64,000 bases of DNA from CAYUQT01 sp964446835 (lineage in GTDB: Bacteria; Planctomycetota; Phycisphaerae; UBA1845; JAFGLZ01): the NCBI GenBank assembly GCA_964446835.1, contig CAYUQT010000017.1, forward strand, positions 1 to 64,000, given 5' to 3'. Position 1 is the stretch's first letter. Each line of letters starts with the position of its first letter. The position numbers and the translations under genes were made by a program. Below the pieces are notes generated by a model, which did not search any database, had not been told where the DNA came from, and was given only the letters and a program-made list of their open reading frames with translations. Of the stretch, positions 32,728 through 41,066 are shown in pieces.

Positions 32728-32769
32728 TAGCGGGGGCAGGACTCGAACCTGCGACCTCCGGGTTATGAG
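32728..32769. repeat. Proximal attachment site (42 bp) within tRNA-fMet
   Basis: The 42 bases from the tRNA 3' end to the anticodon loop are identical to 16629-16670. Strand exchange by the integrase must have occurred within this segment, probably at the anticodon-loop or T-arm region as for other tRNA-targeting tyrosine recombinases. Confidence 0.93.
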
Positions 32770-32800
32770 CCCGACGAGCTGCCAACTGCTCTACCCCGCA
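32728..32800 (-). tRNA. Initiator tRNA-fMet (CAU)
   Basis: 73-base tRNA without encoded CCA. Acceptor pairs 2-71 to 7-66 are G/C, while position 1 faces 72 as T-T. That unpaired end is a hallmark of bacterial initiator tRNAs. The anticodon loop CTCATAA sits on a stem with three consecutive G-C pairs (GGG/CCC), the second initiator hallmark. The T arm contains GGTTCGAGTCC. Its 3' half is duplicated at 16629-16670 because the gene is the integration site. It remains intact because the element carries an identical 3' end. Confidence 0.96.
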
Positions 32801-32819
32801 GTATTCAACTTCAAACGCA

Positions 32820-32848
32820 AGGGTAACGCACATCGGACATGCTGTCAA
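32820..32848 (-). promoter_or_regulatory. Promoter of tRNA-fMet
   Basis: On the minus strand: TTGACA (32843-32848), a 17-base spacer and TACCCT (32820-32825), placing the start site roughly ten bases before the tRNA 5' end at 32800. The perfect -35 and ideal spacing support a strong housekeeping promoter despite a weak -10. Confidence 0.65.
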
Positions 32849-33101
32849 GTAATCGAGAAACCTCGGCAAATCCTCCGCCCCCCTGCCTCCGCAAAACGGT
32901 TGGCCACAACCGAGAAGCGTTTCAAGTCACGTGCAGCCGCCCTCGGCTTCTCGCCCACACGAATGCCCCGACACCCGACCTGAGGACCCGTCTATCCGCG
33001 CCAACGGTTCGACCTTGCTTCTCCCCCCCCTTCACCACTCACCCCCCTTCCCAAACCCGCGCATCCGCATCACACCGACCACGACTCCGCCCTGATTCGG
33101 C

Positions 33102-33129
33102 TTGACAATGCCCCAGATCGAACTATCCT
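33102..33129 (+). promoter_or_regulatory. Promoter of the oxidoreductase gene at 33183
   Basis: TTGACA (33102-33107), a 16-base spacer and TATCCT (33124-33129). Predicted transcription starts about 47 bases before the ATG, leaving room for the AAGGAG ribosome site at 33171. Confidence 0.6.
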
Positions 33130-33182
33130 AGTCGGTTAGTTTGGAACACCGTCTAATAATGCGACATACAAAGGAGACCGTG

Positions 33183-34592
33183 ATGGAACAGAGTAAGACC
33201 ACCCGCCGATTTTTCCTGGGCAGCGCCTTGGGTGGCGCCGGGATCATGCTGGCCGGTTGCCAACAACCCCAGCAGGCCGGTCCTGTCGTGCAGGTACACC
33301 GGGTTAAGGGCAAGTACAAGGCCAATGAGAAGCTGAACGTCGCCGGCGTCGGCTGCGGCGGCAAGGGTTCCAGCGACATCATCAAGTGTCGCAAGGAAAA
33401 CGTCGTCGCCCTCTGCGACATCGACTTCAACATGATGGGCGAGGCCATCAAGACCTTCCCGAATGCCAAGAAGTACTACGACTACCGCATGATGCTCGAC
33501 GAGATGGGCAGCAAGATCGACGCCATCACGTGTTCGACCCCCGACCACATGCACGCCCCGATCAGCGTTCAGGCGATGCGCATGGGCAAGCACGTATACT
33601 GCCAGAAGCCCCTCACCTGGAGCGTCTACGAAGCCCGCATGATGGCCGAAGAGTCCAAGAAGTGCGGCGTCGCCACCCAGATGGGTAACCAGGGCACCGC
33701 CCACGACGGATTCCGCAAGGCCGTCGAGGCGATTCGCAGCGGCGTCATCGGCAATGTCACCGAGGCGCACGTCTGGACCAACCGCCCCGTGTGGCCGCAG
33801 GGCAAGGCCCGTCCCAAGGGCAGCGACCCCATCCCCGAGAACCTCCAGTGGGATCTCTGGGTCGGCGTGGCCCCCATGCGTCCCTTCAAGAACGGCTGCT
33901 ATCACCCGTTCAACTGGCGTGGCTGGTGGGATTTCGGCACCGGCGCCCTGGGCGACATGGGCTGCCATACCGCCAACATGGCCTACATGGCCCTCGACCT
34001 GGGCGCTCCGATCAGCGCTGAGGCTCAGAACTCCGGTTTCGACAAAGACAGCTTCCCGACCTGGAGCGTCATCACCCTCGAGTTCCCCGGCCGCAAGACC
34101 AAAGACGGTCGCAACCTGCCGCCGGTGAAGTGGACCTGGTATGACGGCGGAAACGACAAGCCGCAGTGGGTGCACGACAAGCTGAAGAGCCTGATCCACG
34201 GCCAGCGCTATGTCGGCAGCGGCCTGGTCATCATCGGCGATAAGGGCACGCTCTATTCGCCCAATGACTACGGCGCCGACATGGTCCTGTTGCCTGCCGA
34301 CAAGTTCAAGGACTGGAAGGCCCCTGCACAAACGATCGAGCGATGGGGTCGTGGCGACATCGACCAGGCCCAGACCGACGAGTGGATCCGGGCTTGCAAG
34401 GACCCGAAGAAGCCGGCTCTGTCCAACTTCTCCTACGCCGGTCCTCTGACCGAAATCCTGCTCATCGGTAACGTTGCCAACTTCTCGGGCAAGAAGATCC
34501 TCTGGGACAGCAAGAACCTGAAGGTCACCAATATCCCCGAGGCCAACAACCTGCTCCACCGCCAGTATCGCAAGGGCTGGGAGCAGATCTAG
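33183..34592 (+). CDS. Gfo/Idh/MocA oxidoreductase, Tat-exported lipoprotein
   Basis: 469 residues from the ATG at 33183 (AAGGAG upstream). The N-terminus TTRRFFLGSALGGAGIMLAG followed by Cys combines a twin-arginine signal with a lipobox (LAGC), so the enzyme is probably exported folded and lipid-anchored. Rossmann motif NVAGVGCGGKGSSD, the family motif GKHVYCQKPLTWSVYEA, and DMGCHTANMAYMALDLGAP in the C-terminal domain are present. It is likely an NAD(P)-dependent sugar oxidoreductase of the planctomycete surface-oxidoreductase group. It is transcribed from the promoter at 33102 and ends at the terminator at 34622, so it is probably monocistronic. Confidence 0.93.
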   Translation: MEQSKTTRRFFLGSALGGAGIMLAGCQQPQQAGPVVQVHRVKGKYKANEKLNVAGVGCGGKGSSDIIKCRKENVVALCDIDFNMMGEAIKTFPNAKKYYDYRMMLDEMGSKIDAITCSTPDHMHAPISVQAMRMGKHVYCQKPLTWSVYEARMMAEESKKCGVATQMGNQGTAHDGFRKAVEAIRSGVIGNVTEAHVWTNRPVWPQGKARPKGSDPIPENLQWDLWVGVAPMRPFKNGCYHPFNWRGWWDFGTGALGDMGCHTANMAYMALDLGAPISAEAQNSGFDKDSFPTWSVITLEFPGRKTKDGRNLPPVKWTWYDGGNDKPQWVHDKLKSLIHGQRYVGSGLVIIGDKGTLYSPNDYGADMVLLPADKFKDWKAPAQTIERWGRGDIDQAQTDEWIRACKDPKKPALSNFSYAGPLTEILLIGNVANFSGKKILWDSKNLKVTNIPEANNLLHRQYRKGWEQI

Positions 34593-34621
34593 TCGGCAGT
34601 TGCCGTCTAGGCGAAACCCAC

Positions 34622-34657
34622 AGGCCGGAAGCTCAACTCGGGCTTCCGGCCTTTCTG
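34622..34657 (+). terminator. Rho-independent terminator after the oxidoreductase
   Basis: An eleven-pair GC-rich hairpin (34622-34632 with 34642-34652) is followed by TTTCTGTT, 30 bases after the stop at 34592. Confidence 0.85.
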
Positions 34658-34747
34658 TTGAATCACGCAACAGATTACCGTTCCACGCCCCACGGGGCGG
34701 GGTCGCCCCTTGATGTACGAGTGGCGCGTCGTCACAGGAGACCTCTC

Positions 34748-36016
34748 ATGCCAGCATCGGCCGTCGGATCAGTCACGTTACTCGCTGCTATGCTCATCGT
34801 CGTGTCAGGAGGAATGAACGTCATGGCCCAATCGTCCCACCACGAGGCGTCCGGTCCCAATCCCCTCATCAGCCTGAACGCCGGTCTCGGGACGCTGCCC
34901 CTGCTGACGCCCGCACGAACGCGATCTGTCTGTGCCGAAAACCCCACTGGCGAGAAAGGCAAGGGCGGAATGGCGATCCCCAATCCCGCCGATCCCAGCC
35001 CGCCGGCGTCGGCCCGTGCGGCGGACGCACTCGGGCAGGGCTGGAAGGTTCGCCCATTCCTGCGAGTGAACAAGGGCCAGACCGCCACCCTTATGGACGT
35101 CAAAGGACCCGGCGTCATCCAGCACATCTGGATGGTTGAGGGACTGAGCCGTGCCCACATCCTCCGCTTCTATTGGGATCATGAGGAAACCCCGTCGATC
35201 GAGGTCCCCGCACCCGATTTCTTCGCCGTCGGCCATGAGCTTTTCGCGCCCGTCAACTCGTGGGCGGTGGTCGTCAACCCCCAGAATGCGTTGAGCTGCT
35301 ATTGGCCCATGCCCTTCCGACGGCACGCCAAGGTCACCCTGACCAACGAGTCCGACAAGAACGACCTCGAGCTCCTGGCCTATCAGATCACCTACGCCGA
35401 AACCGAAATCCCCGCCGACACCGGATTCTTCCACGCGCAATGGCGGCGGGCGACGACCGACAAGGTCAACCCCTATGTCATCCTCGACGGTGTCAAGGGC
35501 CGAGGACGCTACGCCGGCACGTTCCTGGCGTGGACGCAGATGTCGCCCGGCTGGTTCGGCGAGGGAGAGATCAAGTTCTTCCTCGACGGCGACAAGGATT
35601 TCCCGACGATCTGCGGCACCGGAACCGAGGACTACTTCTGCGGCAGCTACGGCTTTCAGAGCATGTACAGTAACCCCTGCACCGGAACCGTCCTGCCCGG
35701 TGAGAACAGGGATTCTAAGATGCTCGACCGTTACCTGGCAGACCTCAACAAGGACCAAAGAGCCCACATGGCGAGCGTTTTGAAAGACGGCCCCCCGTTC
35801 TACTGGAGCCTCTATCGATGGCACATTATGGACCCGGTCTGCTTCGATCGGGACCTTCGGGTGACCATACAAGCCCTGGGCTGGGGCTCCGACGGAAAGT
35901 ACGCCAAGCTGAGCGATAACATCGCTTCGGTGGCCTACTGGTACCAGACAGAGCCTCACGCGGGATTTCCGGCACTGCCTCCGTTGAAGGACCGCGCTCG
36001 AACGACCAAGCCATAG
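34748..36016 (+). CDS. Secreted DUF2961 / GH172-like protein
   Basis: 422 residues from the ATG at 34748 (AGGAGA six bases upstream), with signal peptide SAVGSVTLLAAMLIVVSGG. The DUF2961 jelly-roll carries LMDVKGPGVIQHIWMV, APDFFAVGHELF, FLAWTQMSPGWFGEGEIKFF and the active-site block GTGTEDYFCGSYGF at about residue 288, ending with VAYWYQTEPHAGFP. Unlike the homologue at 4944-6461, it lacks the extra C-terminal binding domain. GH172 enzymes cleave D-fructofuranosidic or D-arabinofuranosidic linkages; specificity here is unknown. It is convergent with the GxGYxYP gene. Confidence 0.87.
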   Translation: MPASAVGSVTLLAAMLIVVSGGMNVMAQSSHHEASGPNPLISLNAGLGTLPLLTPARTRSVCAENPTGEKGKGGMAIPNPADPSPPASARAADALGQGWKVRPFLRVNKGQTATLMDVKGPGVIQHIWMVEGLSRAHILRFYWDHEETPSIEVPAPDFFAVGHELFAPVNSWAVVVNPQNALSCYWPMPFRRHAKVTLTNESDKNDLELLAYQITYAETEIPADTGFFHAQWRRATTDKVNPYVILDGVKGRGRYAGTFLAWTQMSPGWFGEGEIKFFLDGDKDFPTICGTGTEDYFCGSYGFQSMYSNPCTGTVLPGENRDSKMLDRYLADLNKDQRAHMASVLKDGPPFYWSLYRWHIMDPVCFDRDLRVTIQALGWGSDGKYAKLSDNIASVAYWYQTEPHAGFPALPPLKDRARTTKP

Positions 36017-36064
36017 CGCATCGGTCAATACCGAGTCGCTATCCGTGCGAACGTTGTGGGGTTG

Positions 36065-38449
36065 TCACTTACTCTCCGGCAGGCGGCGGAGAGTGAGGTT
36101 CCGGAGTGCCGCCCCGGTCTGCCAGGTGGCAATGCCGAACGGACGCATCGGCTCCTGTTCGGGCCAGATCGAAAACGCCCGCCCGTCGCGAGCCAGATCG
36201 ATCTTTCGATCACCGTCGATCCAGGCCTCGATCTTCTGCGACGTCACGCGCAACCGCAGCCGATACCATCGACCATTCTCGAAGTTCATCCCGCAGGTTG
36301 TTTCATTCTGCGCGGCATGCTGCCCGTTGATGTTCGACAGCCCCACCACGGACCCGCTCCACCCCCCGATGATCAGCGAACAGTGAGAATCTTCCACGGG
36401 AAACGTCATCCCGCAGAAGAAGTCGCCCCCCTCCACCCGCATCGCCTCAACCGAAACCTCGTAGTTGTCCGTTGGAAACTCCCCGGCCCATCGGATGCCC
36501 GTAGCGGGACTACCCGCATCGAGAAGCACCCGGTCGTCCTTGGCGTACACCTTCCCGTGCGACTCAAATACAGATTCGCTGGCCACGGTCCAATCATTCA
36601 GTGCCCTGTCCCCCGAACCAAAGAGAGACACCGCGTTGTCCGGCCTGGTCGCCTGGCTCGTGGCGGTCACCTGCGATCCCTTTCCGGCAGCCTCCTTCAG
36701 ATGACGAAGGAGTGCCGAGGGGGTCACGACCTTGATCTTCTTCGACAGGCCTTCCGAGCACCATAGGGCCGGGCGATACCCCCGAGCGACATCGGCCGCG
36801 GGAGCCGTCGTCTGACGAACCTCCTCCGACCTCCCATCCGAGGACTTGCCGGCGTGCCGGAACCATGACCAGCAATGCACGATGACCCACGCGAACCGAT
36901 CCTCCGGTGCCGTCACCGGTAACTCCGCCCATCGATTCAGCAGACTTGCCACCCTGCCGGGCATCCCTTCGTTCGGATGATTGCCCCTGCCGGCCCAAAT
37001 GGCATTTCGGGCCGTCACGACCGGCACCGATCGCCCGCCCTTCGACCGAATCCAGCGTATGGCCCCCTTTCCGCCGGTATAGGGCGCATACTGGATGACA
37101 AAGATCCCCCCGAGATCCGCCATCTCGTCGGCATAGGTTTGATAGGCCCGCATCGCCTCAGGCGAGTCCCACTTCTGGGCATTGATCAGAAGCGACGAGA
37201 TGCCGCATGCCCGCATGTACTTGCCCGTCCGGCGAGCGTGCCGGGCCAGAATGTCACTCCCATCGCGAGCCGCCCCGAACAGGTCAGGATAGTAGTATCC
37301 ACCGCCCAGCAGCACCATGTCGTCCTTCGCAGTAGCCGTCTGATGGAGATAGTCCAGTGTGTAGGGACACAACTGCAATAGATCCATCGCCGGGACCGTC
37401 CAGCCCATGGGCATGCGCCCACGGTCCGGACACGCCCAGTACTGCTTCGCCTCCTGGCCCAGGCAGAAGTTGAGCATCAGCCATTGAACGTTATCTCCGT
37501 CGCTCATGATGAACGACACGTAGCGGGCGTCCTTGTCCGTCACCTCACTTGACCCGCTCAGGCGATCGAATCGCCCCACCGGATAGTCCAGGCCCGTTCG
37601 CCCCGAAGACAACACCGGGAGATTCACACACCAGTTCGTGGCGGTCTGAAACAATCCGTTTCGTGTTGAGGGGGCCGTGATCTCGTCCTCCATCCCGATG
37701 CCCCACCCCAACACCGGCGAGCCTTCTCGAGCTTCCGATAGGACCCGATCATACAATGGACCCACGCCCGACACCGTCACGGCGTTCATCGCCACAATCG
37801 CGTCGCGGACGATGGCGCTCCGAGGGTCCTGCAGCCCCACGACATCCTTCGACAGCCGAGGGCCATACTGATCGTAGGCCCAGGTCTCGGCCCTATCCCG
37901 CACGTCCAGCAACAGTCGCAGTCCCTGCACCTCGGCCTTCGATGCCATCGATTCTTCGACGGCCACACCCGACAGCACCGGACACAGCGACGTCGCCACA
38001 TTGACCGAGGCATTCACCGGACGGCCTGAGTACAGGTCGCGTCCGGCGGCGTCCGCCTTGTACAGAATGTAGCCCTTGACCACCCCCCCACGATGGTATT
38101 GCCCCACCAGCTCCCAAAGATCCTTGGGCCCCTCCGTCTGAGTCACACCCTGATATCGCACATACCGTCGAAGCCATTCCTCATAGCTCGGGTTGTCCGG
38201 CGTCCCCAGCCATAAGAGCTCCCCTTCCCCGCGCAGCGATGCCTGATACGCCACCAGTCCGGACAGGGTCTGAGCAAGCACCTGCTCCCCCAGGGTGGGT
38301 TGGAGATGCGACGGTCCCATCACGAGCCGCGTCGGCTTCGGAAACGATCGCCAGTAACGATCGGGCAATTCGCCCGACGCCCCGTGAGACCCGGCCGCAC
38401 CAACTCCCAGACCGATGACGGCCACACACCATCCCGTCCATCTCGGCAT
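36065..38449 (-). CDS. GxGYxYP-domain protein (putative glycoside hydrolase) with C-terminal lectin-like domain
   Basis: 794 residues from the ATG at 38449 (AGAGGTG upstream) with signal peptide GWCVAVIGLGVGAAGSHGA. The name-giving motif appears as LLGGGYYYPDLFG, with SFIMSDGDNVQWLM and RMPMGWTVPAMD typical of the family. The last 180 residues (FFCGMTFPVEDSHCSLIIGG, NGRWYRLRLRVTSQKIEAW) form a concanavalin-like jelly roll similar to the DUF1080 / 3-keto-disaccharide hydrolase fold. It starts 17 bases after the sodium-symporter gene, so secreted hydrolase and importer probably work on the same sugar. Confidence 0.85.
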   Translation of the reverse strand: MPRWTGWCVAVIGLGVGAAGSHGASGELPDRYWRSFPKPTRLVMGPSHLQPTLGEQVLAQTLSGLVAYQASLRGEGELLWLGTPDNPSYEEWLRRYVRYQGVTQTEGPKDLWELVGQYHRGGVVKGYILYKADAAGRDLYSGRPVNASVNVATSLCPVLSGVAVEESMASKAEVQGLRLLLDVRDRAETWAYDQYGPRLSKDVVGLQDPRSAIVRDAIVAMNAVTVSGVGPLYDRVLSEAREGSPVLGWGIGMEDEITAPSTRNGLFQTATNWCVNLPVLSSGRTGLDYPVGRFDRLSGSSEVTDKDARYVSFIMSDGDNVQWLMLNFCLGQEAKQYWACPDRGRMPMGWTVPAMDLLQLCPYTLDYLHQTATAKDDMVLLGGGYYYPDLFGAARDGSDILARHARRTGKYMRACGISSLLINAQKWDSPEAMRAYQTYADEMADLGGIFVIQYAPYTGGKGAIRWIRSKGGRSVPVVTARNAIWAGRGNHPNEGMPGRVASLLNRWAELPVTAPEDRFAWVIVHCWSWFRHAGKSSDGRSEEVRQTTAPAADVARGYRPALWCSEGLSKKIKVVTPSALLRHLKEAAGKGSQVTATSQATRPDNAVSLFGSGDRALNDWTVASESVFESHGKVYAKDDRVLLDAGSPATGIRWAGEFPTDNYEVSVEAMRVEGGDFFCGMTFPVEDSHCSLIIGGWSGSVVGLSNINGQHAAQNETTCGMNFENGRWYRLRLRVTSQKIEAWIDGDRKIDLARDGRAFSIWPEQEPMRPFGIATWQTGAALRNLTLRRLPESK

Positions 38450-38466
38450 AACACACCTCTGAGTGA

Positions 38467-40335
38467 TCAATCGGAAGTCAGCGCTGTCCCCTCGCCCACT
38501 CGTGCGGTCTCGTCACCCGGCAGTGATCGTCGCCAGCTCGTCAGCATGACGATGGACCCGAAGACCACAACCACTGCACACACCGCAACCGCTGTCCACT
38601 GGCGGGCAACGGCATAGCTGGTTCCCACATACATCGCCCCGAGCCATGCCAACCCCACGACCGTGTGCAACGCATCCCGACCAAAAGGCTCTTTCCCGAA
38701 CTCCGGTGACCACCGGGCCACATGCCTCGCCACCGGGCCCCAGAACCCAACCGGCTGCGTCGTCCGGTAGAAATGGGAGAGGACCTCCATCTTCGGTGGA
38801 TCTGTCATCAGTGTCACGATGACGCACACCGCCGTAGACGCAATGGCCAGAATCGGGAGCGTGAGGTAAACGGGTACTGGGTATCCCAACCGCGCCTTAA
38901 GGATCGGCTCGACAAACGCCTGGACCAGTGAAAGTACCATGCCCGTCCACACGCCGGCGGCAAAGCCGTAACCCGTCAGACGCCACCAGTACCACCTCAG
39001 GACGTTCGGCAGCAATACAGCCGAACCCAGGAACCCGAGGATCCACGTCAACATGGCATTGATCGAATCGCTGACGAACGAGATCCCGATACCGATCAGA
39101 ATCATCAGGACGCTGGCCACGTAGCTCGCCCGAACGTAATGCTGAGTGGTGGCCTTGGGTCGCAGGTACCGCTGGTAGATGTCACGGATCAGATAGGATG
39201 CTGCACCGTTGACGAGCGCACTGAATGTTGCCATGAAGGCGGCAATCAGGGCCGCAAGGGCGATCCCCTTTAATCCGACCGGCAACTTATTGGCGATGAC
39301 ATACGGCAGAACGCGCTCGGCATCGAAGTCCGAATTCGGTGTTCGAGCCACCGCGACCAGCCCGAGGATCGTAATCGCCATCGCCATCGGGAACCGGACC
39401 GTGTGGCAGATCCCCCAGAGCATCCCCGCCTTCGAGGCCTCGCGCGGCGTCCGCGCGGCCAAAAACTTCTGGAAGTCGTAAAGCTGCTCCGGGCCGCTGG
39501 CACCCAGCAGCAATCCCTTCATCAGGAAGGCGATCACCACCGCACCGAATATCGCATACGCGTTGGCCGCATGCTCGATCCGCCATGGAGGAACGATCGA
39601 ATACCATTCACTCGGGCTGACCGCCACCAGCCGCTTCGATCCCTCCGCCAGAAGACGCAGCGCCTGGTCCACCGCCTGGGGATCAAACGTCGAATACCCC
39701 AGATACGCGATGATCAGCGCGCCGGTTGTCAGGACAATCGTCTGGAAGAACTCGATGATCGTCAGCCCGGTGAACCCGCCGACCACCACGTACGCCCCCG
39801 TCAACCCGATGATCAGCGTCGAGCAGAACTTGTCGGTGTAGGCCGGCGGAATCTTCGCGAACCAGCCGCCGGTCGGCAGGAACTGCGAACCGAACTTGCC
39901 CATACCCACCGCCGCATACCCGATGAACGCCGTCAGCGTGAGCACCGCAAACACGGTGTAGGCCAGTCTCGCCGCATCGCCGCTGGAACCGGGACCGAAG
40001 CGATAGACCATCCACTCGGCACCCGTCAGGACGCCGCTGCGGCGAATCCATTTACCCATGTATCCCATGTAGAACGCCGCAATCAGAAAGCCCCACATCC
40101 ATTGGATCCAGAAGCCGTTGAAGCCGTACGCGACGAACATCGATACGATCCACATCGTTCCCGTGATGTCGAAGTAGCTCGATGAACCGCTCATGGCGAT
40201 CATCCACCACGGCAGTTGCCGCCCCCCCAGAAAGTACGACTCCAATCCCTTCGAGGCCCGCCGCTTGACCACGAAGCCGATGGTCAGCACCGCCCCGACG
40301 TAGGCCGCCAGAATTGCCAGGTCCAATCCATGCAT
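38467..40335 (-). CDS. Sodium:solute symporter (SSS family)
   Basis: 622 residues from the ATG at 40335. About 13-15 membrane segments begin with LAILAAYVGAVLTIGFVV. Family hallmarks are the ESYFLGGRQLPWWMIAMSGS sodium-site helix, YFDITGTMWIV and GFTGLTIIEFFQTIV. An extended C-terminal part carries extra helices (LAWLGAMYVGTSYAVA). SSS carriers of this length in planctomycetes import sugars or other polyols with Na+. It is the first gene of a two-gene operon with the GxGYxYP protein and is divergent from rsmD. Confidence 0.9.
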   Translation of the reverse strand: MHGLDLAILAAYVGAVLTIGFVVKRRASKGLESYFLGGRQLPWWMIAMSGSSSYFDITGTMWIVSMFVAYGFNGFWIQWMWGFLIAAFYMGYMGKWIRRSGVLTGAEWMVYRFGPGSSGDAARLAYTVFAVLTLTAFIGYAAVGMGKFGSQFLPTGGWFAKIPPAYTDKFCSTLIIGLTGAYVVVGGFTGLTIIEFFQTIVLTTGALIIAYLGYSTFDPQAVDQALRLLAEGSKRLVAVSPSEWYSIVPPWRIEHAANAYAIFGAVVIAFLMKGLLLGASGPEQLYDFQKFLAARTPREASKAGMLWGICHTVRFPMAMAITILGLVAVARTPNSDFDAERVLPYVIANKLPVGLKGIALAALIAAFMATFSALVNGAASYLIRDIYQRYLRPKATTQHYVRASYVASVLMILIGIGISFVSDSINAMLTWILGFLGSAVLLPNVLRWYWWRLTGYGFAAGVWTGMVLSLVQAFVEPILKARLGYPVPVYLTLPILAIASTAVCVIVTLMTDPPKMEVLSHFYRTTQPVGFWGPVARHVARWSPEFGKEPFGRDALHTVVGLAWLGAMYVGTSYAVARQWTAVAVCAVVVVFGSIVMLTSWRRSLPGDETARVGEGTALTSD

Positions 40336-40408
40336 GGTCTGTATCCGTCCGAAAACGCCTCTCGACACCATCCAGAGAATTCGGCAAGGGTACCACCGTG
40401 CCCATCCG

Positions 40409-40436
40409 TTTTCACCCACAAACCTGCCGGTATAAT
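40409..40436 (+). promoter_or_regulatory. Promoter giving a nearly leaderless rsmD transcript
   Basis: TTTTCA (40409-40414), a 16-base spacer and a consensus TATAAT (40431-40436). The start codon is at 40443, only six bases further on, so the mRNA would begin at or next to the ATG. No Shine-Dalgarno sequence is present in the gap. Confidence 0.6.
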
Positions 40437-40442
40437 CAGACC

Positions 40443-41054
40443 ATGCGCATCATTGCTGGAACATGGCGTCGTCGAATCATCGCCGCACCCCCGGGCACGA
40501 CCACCCGTCCGATGCCCGATCGGGTCCGGCATTCCGTCTTCGAGACCATCGGCTCGCGACTGGGCACACTTGGGGGGCTGCCGCCTGTCTGCGTGCTCGA
40601 CCTCTTTGCCGGAAGCGGCTCCGTCGGCCTTGAGGCTCTGTCACGCGGGGCAACCTGGTGCGGCTTCGTCGAGAACGACCGCCTCGCTCTCACCACGCTC
40701 AGGCGCAACATCTCTGAGGTGCTCGTTGATCAGGCCGCCGAGATGACCCGCGTGGTCGACGCCAACGCCTTCGAGCCGGCGACCTGGACACGGCGGCTTC
40801 ATCAGGCACCCTGCGAGATCGTCTTCATCGACCCCCCGTACCGAGACACCCGTACGCCGACTCCCGACAGTCGTATCATTCACCTGCTGAGTAGTCTGGC
40901 CGGAAGCACGCTCTTGGCCGACAATGTCTGTGTGGTGTTGCGGCATGAGGCCAAGGCGTCATACGATCAAACGAGCTTCGGCCGCCTTCAGGCGTTTGAT
41001 GTGCGACGCTACGGCGACATGACCGTGACGTACTTGGCCAACGGCTCGCCCTGA
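40443..41054 (+). CDS. rsmD: 16S rRNA (guanine966-N2)-methyltransferase RsmD
   Basis: 203 residues. MRIIAGTWRRRIIAAPPG, TRPMPDRVRHSVFETIGSRL, VLDLFAGSGSVGLEALSRGA and the catalytic IVFIDPPYRD at about residue 128 are diagnostic. It methylates G966 of 16S rRNA with S-adenosylmethionine. The open frame extends upstream, but the consensus -10 hexamer directly before 40443 and family alignment (RsmD begins MRIIxGxxRGR) fix this start. The DUF58 gene follows 12 bases later, so the three downstream plus-strand genes may share the transcript. Confidence 0.95.
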   Translation: MRIIAGTWRRRIIAAPPGTTTRPMPDRVRHSVFETIGSRLGTLGGLPPVCVLDLFAGSGSVGLEALSRGATWCGFVENDRLALTTLRRNISEVLVDQAAEMTRVVDANAFEPATWTRRLHQAPCEIVFIDPPYRDTRTPTPDSRIIHLLSSLAGSTLLADNVCVVLRHEAKASYDQTSFGRLQAFDVRRYGDMTVTYLANGSP

Positions 41055-41066
41055 TCCGGAGGCGTG

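Larger units (their letters stand above)
16629..32769. mobile_element. 16.1-kb satellite-like integrated element in tRNA-fMet
   Basis: Bounded by perfect 42-bp direct repeats of the tRNA 3' half, with the integrase next to the intact tRNA. Genes from the integrase to 18583 all lie on the minus strand, many with 1-16 base overlaps: integrase, zinc-finger protein, DUF1580, primase-helicase, Topo VIII-like enzyme, small regulators, M41-like peptidase, terminase pair, ParB and PAPS-reductase-like protein. No portal, capsid, protease-scaffold or tail gene is seen. Size and content resemble phage-inducible islands rather than a full prophage. The distal 1.9 kb carries a plus-strand surface-protein pseudogene as apparent cargo. 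It could alternatively be a deleted prophage, but I see no structural-gene remnants. Confidence 0.85.

Noticed and set aside
18583..32769. Calling the element a complete prophage
   Set aside because: Terminase genes are present, but there is no portal, capsid, scaffold, tail, lysis or holin gene, and there are no gaps large enough to hide them.
33153..34670. A 505-residue minus-strand open frame opposite the oxidoreductase
   Set aside because: It mirrors a clearly conserved plus-strand gene with its own promoter, ribosome site and terminator. Its composition is that of an antisense shadow in GC-rich DNA.
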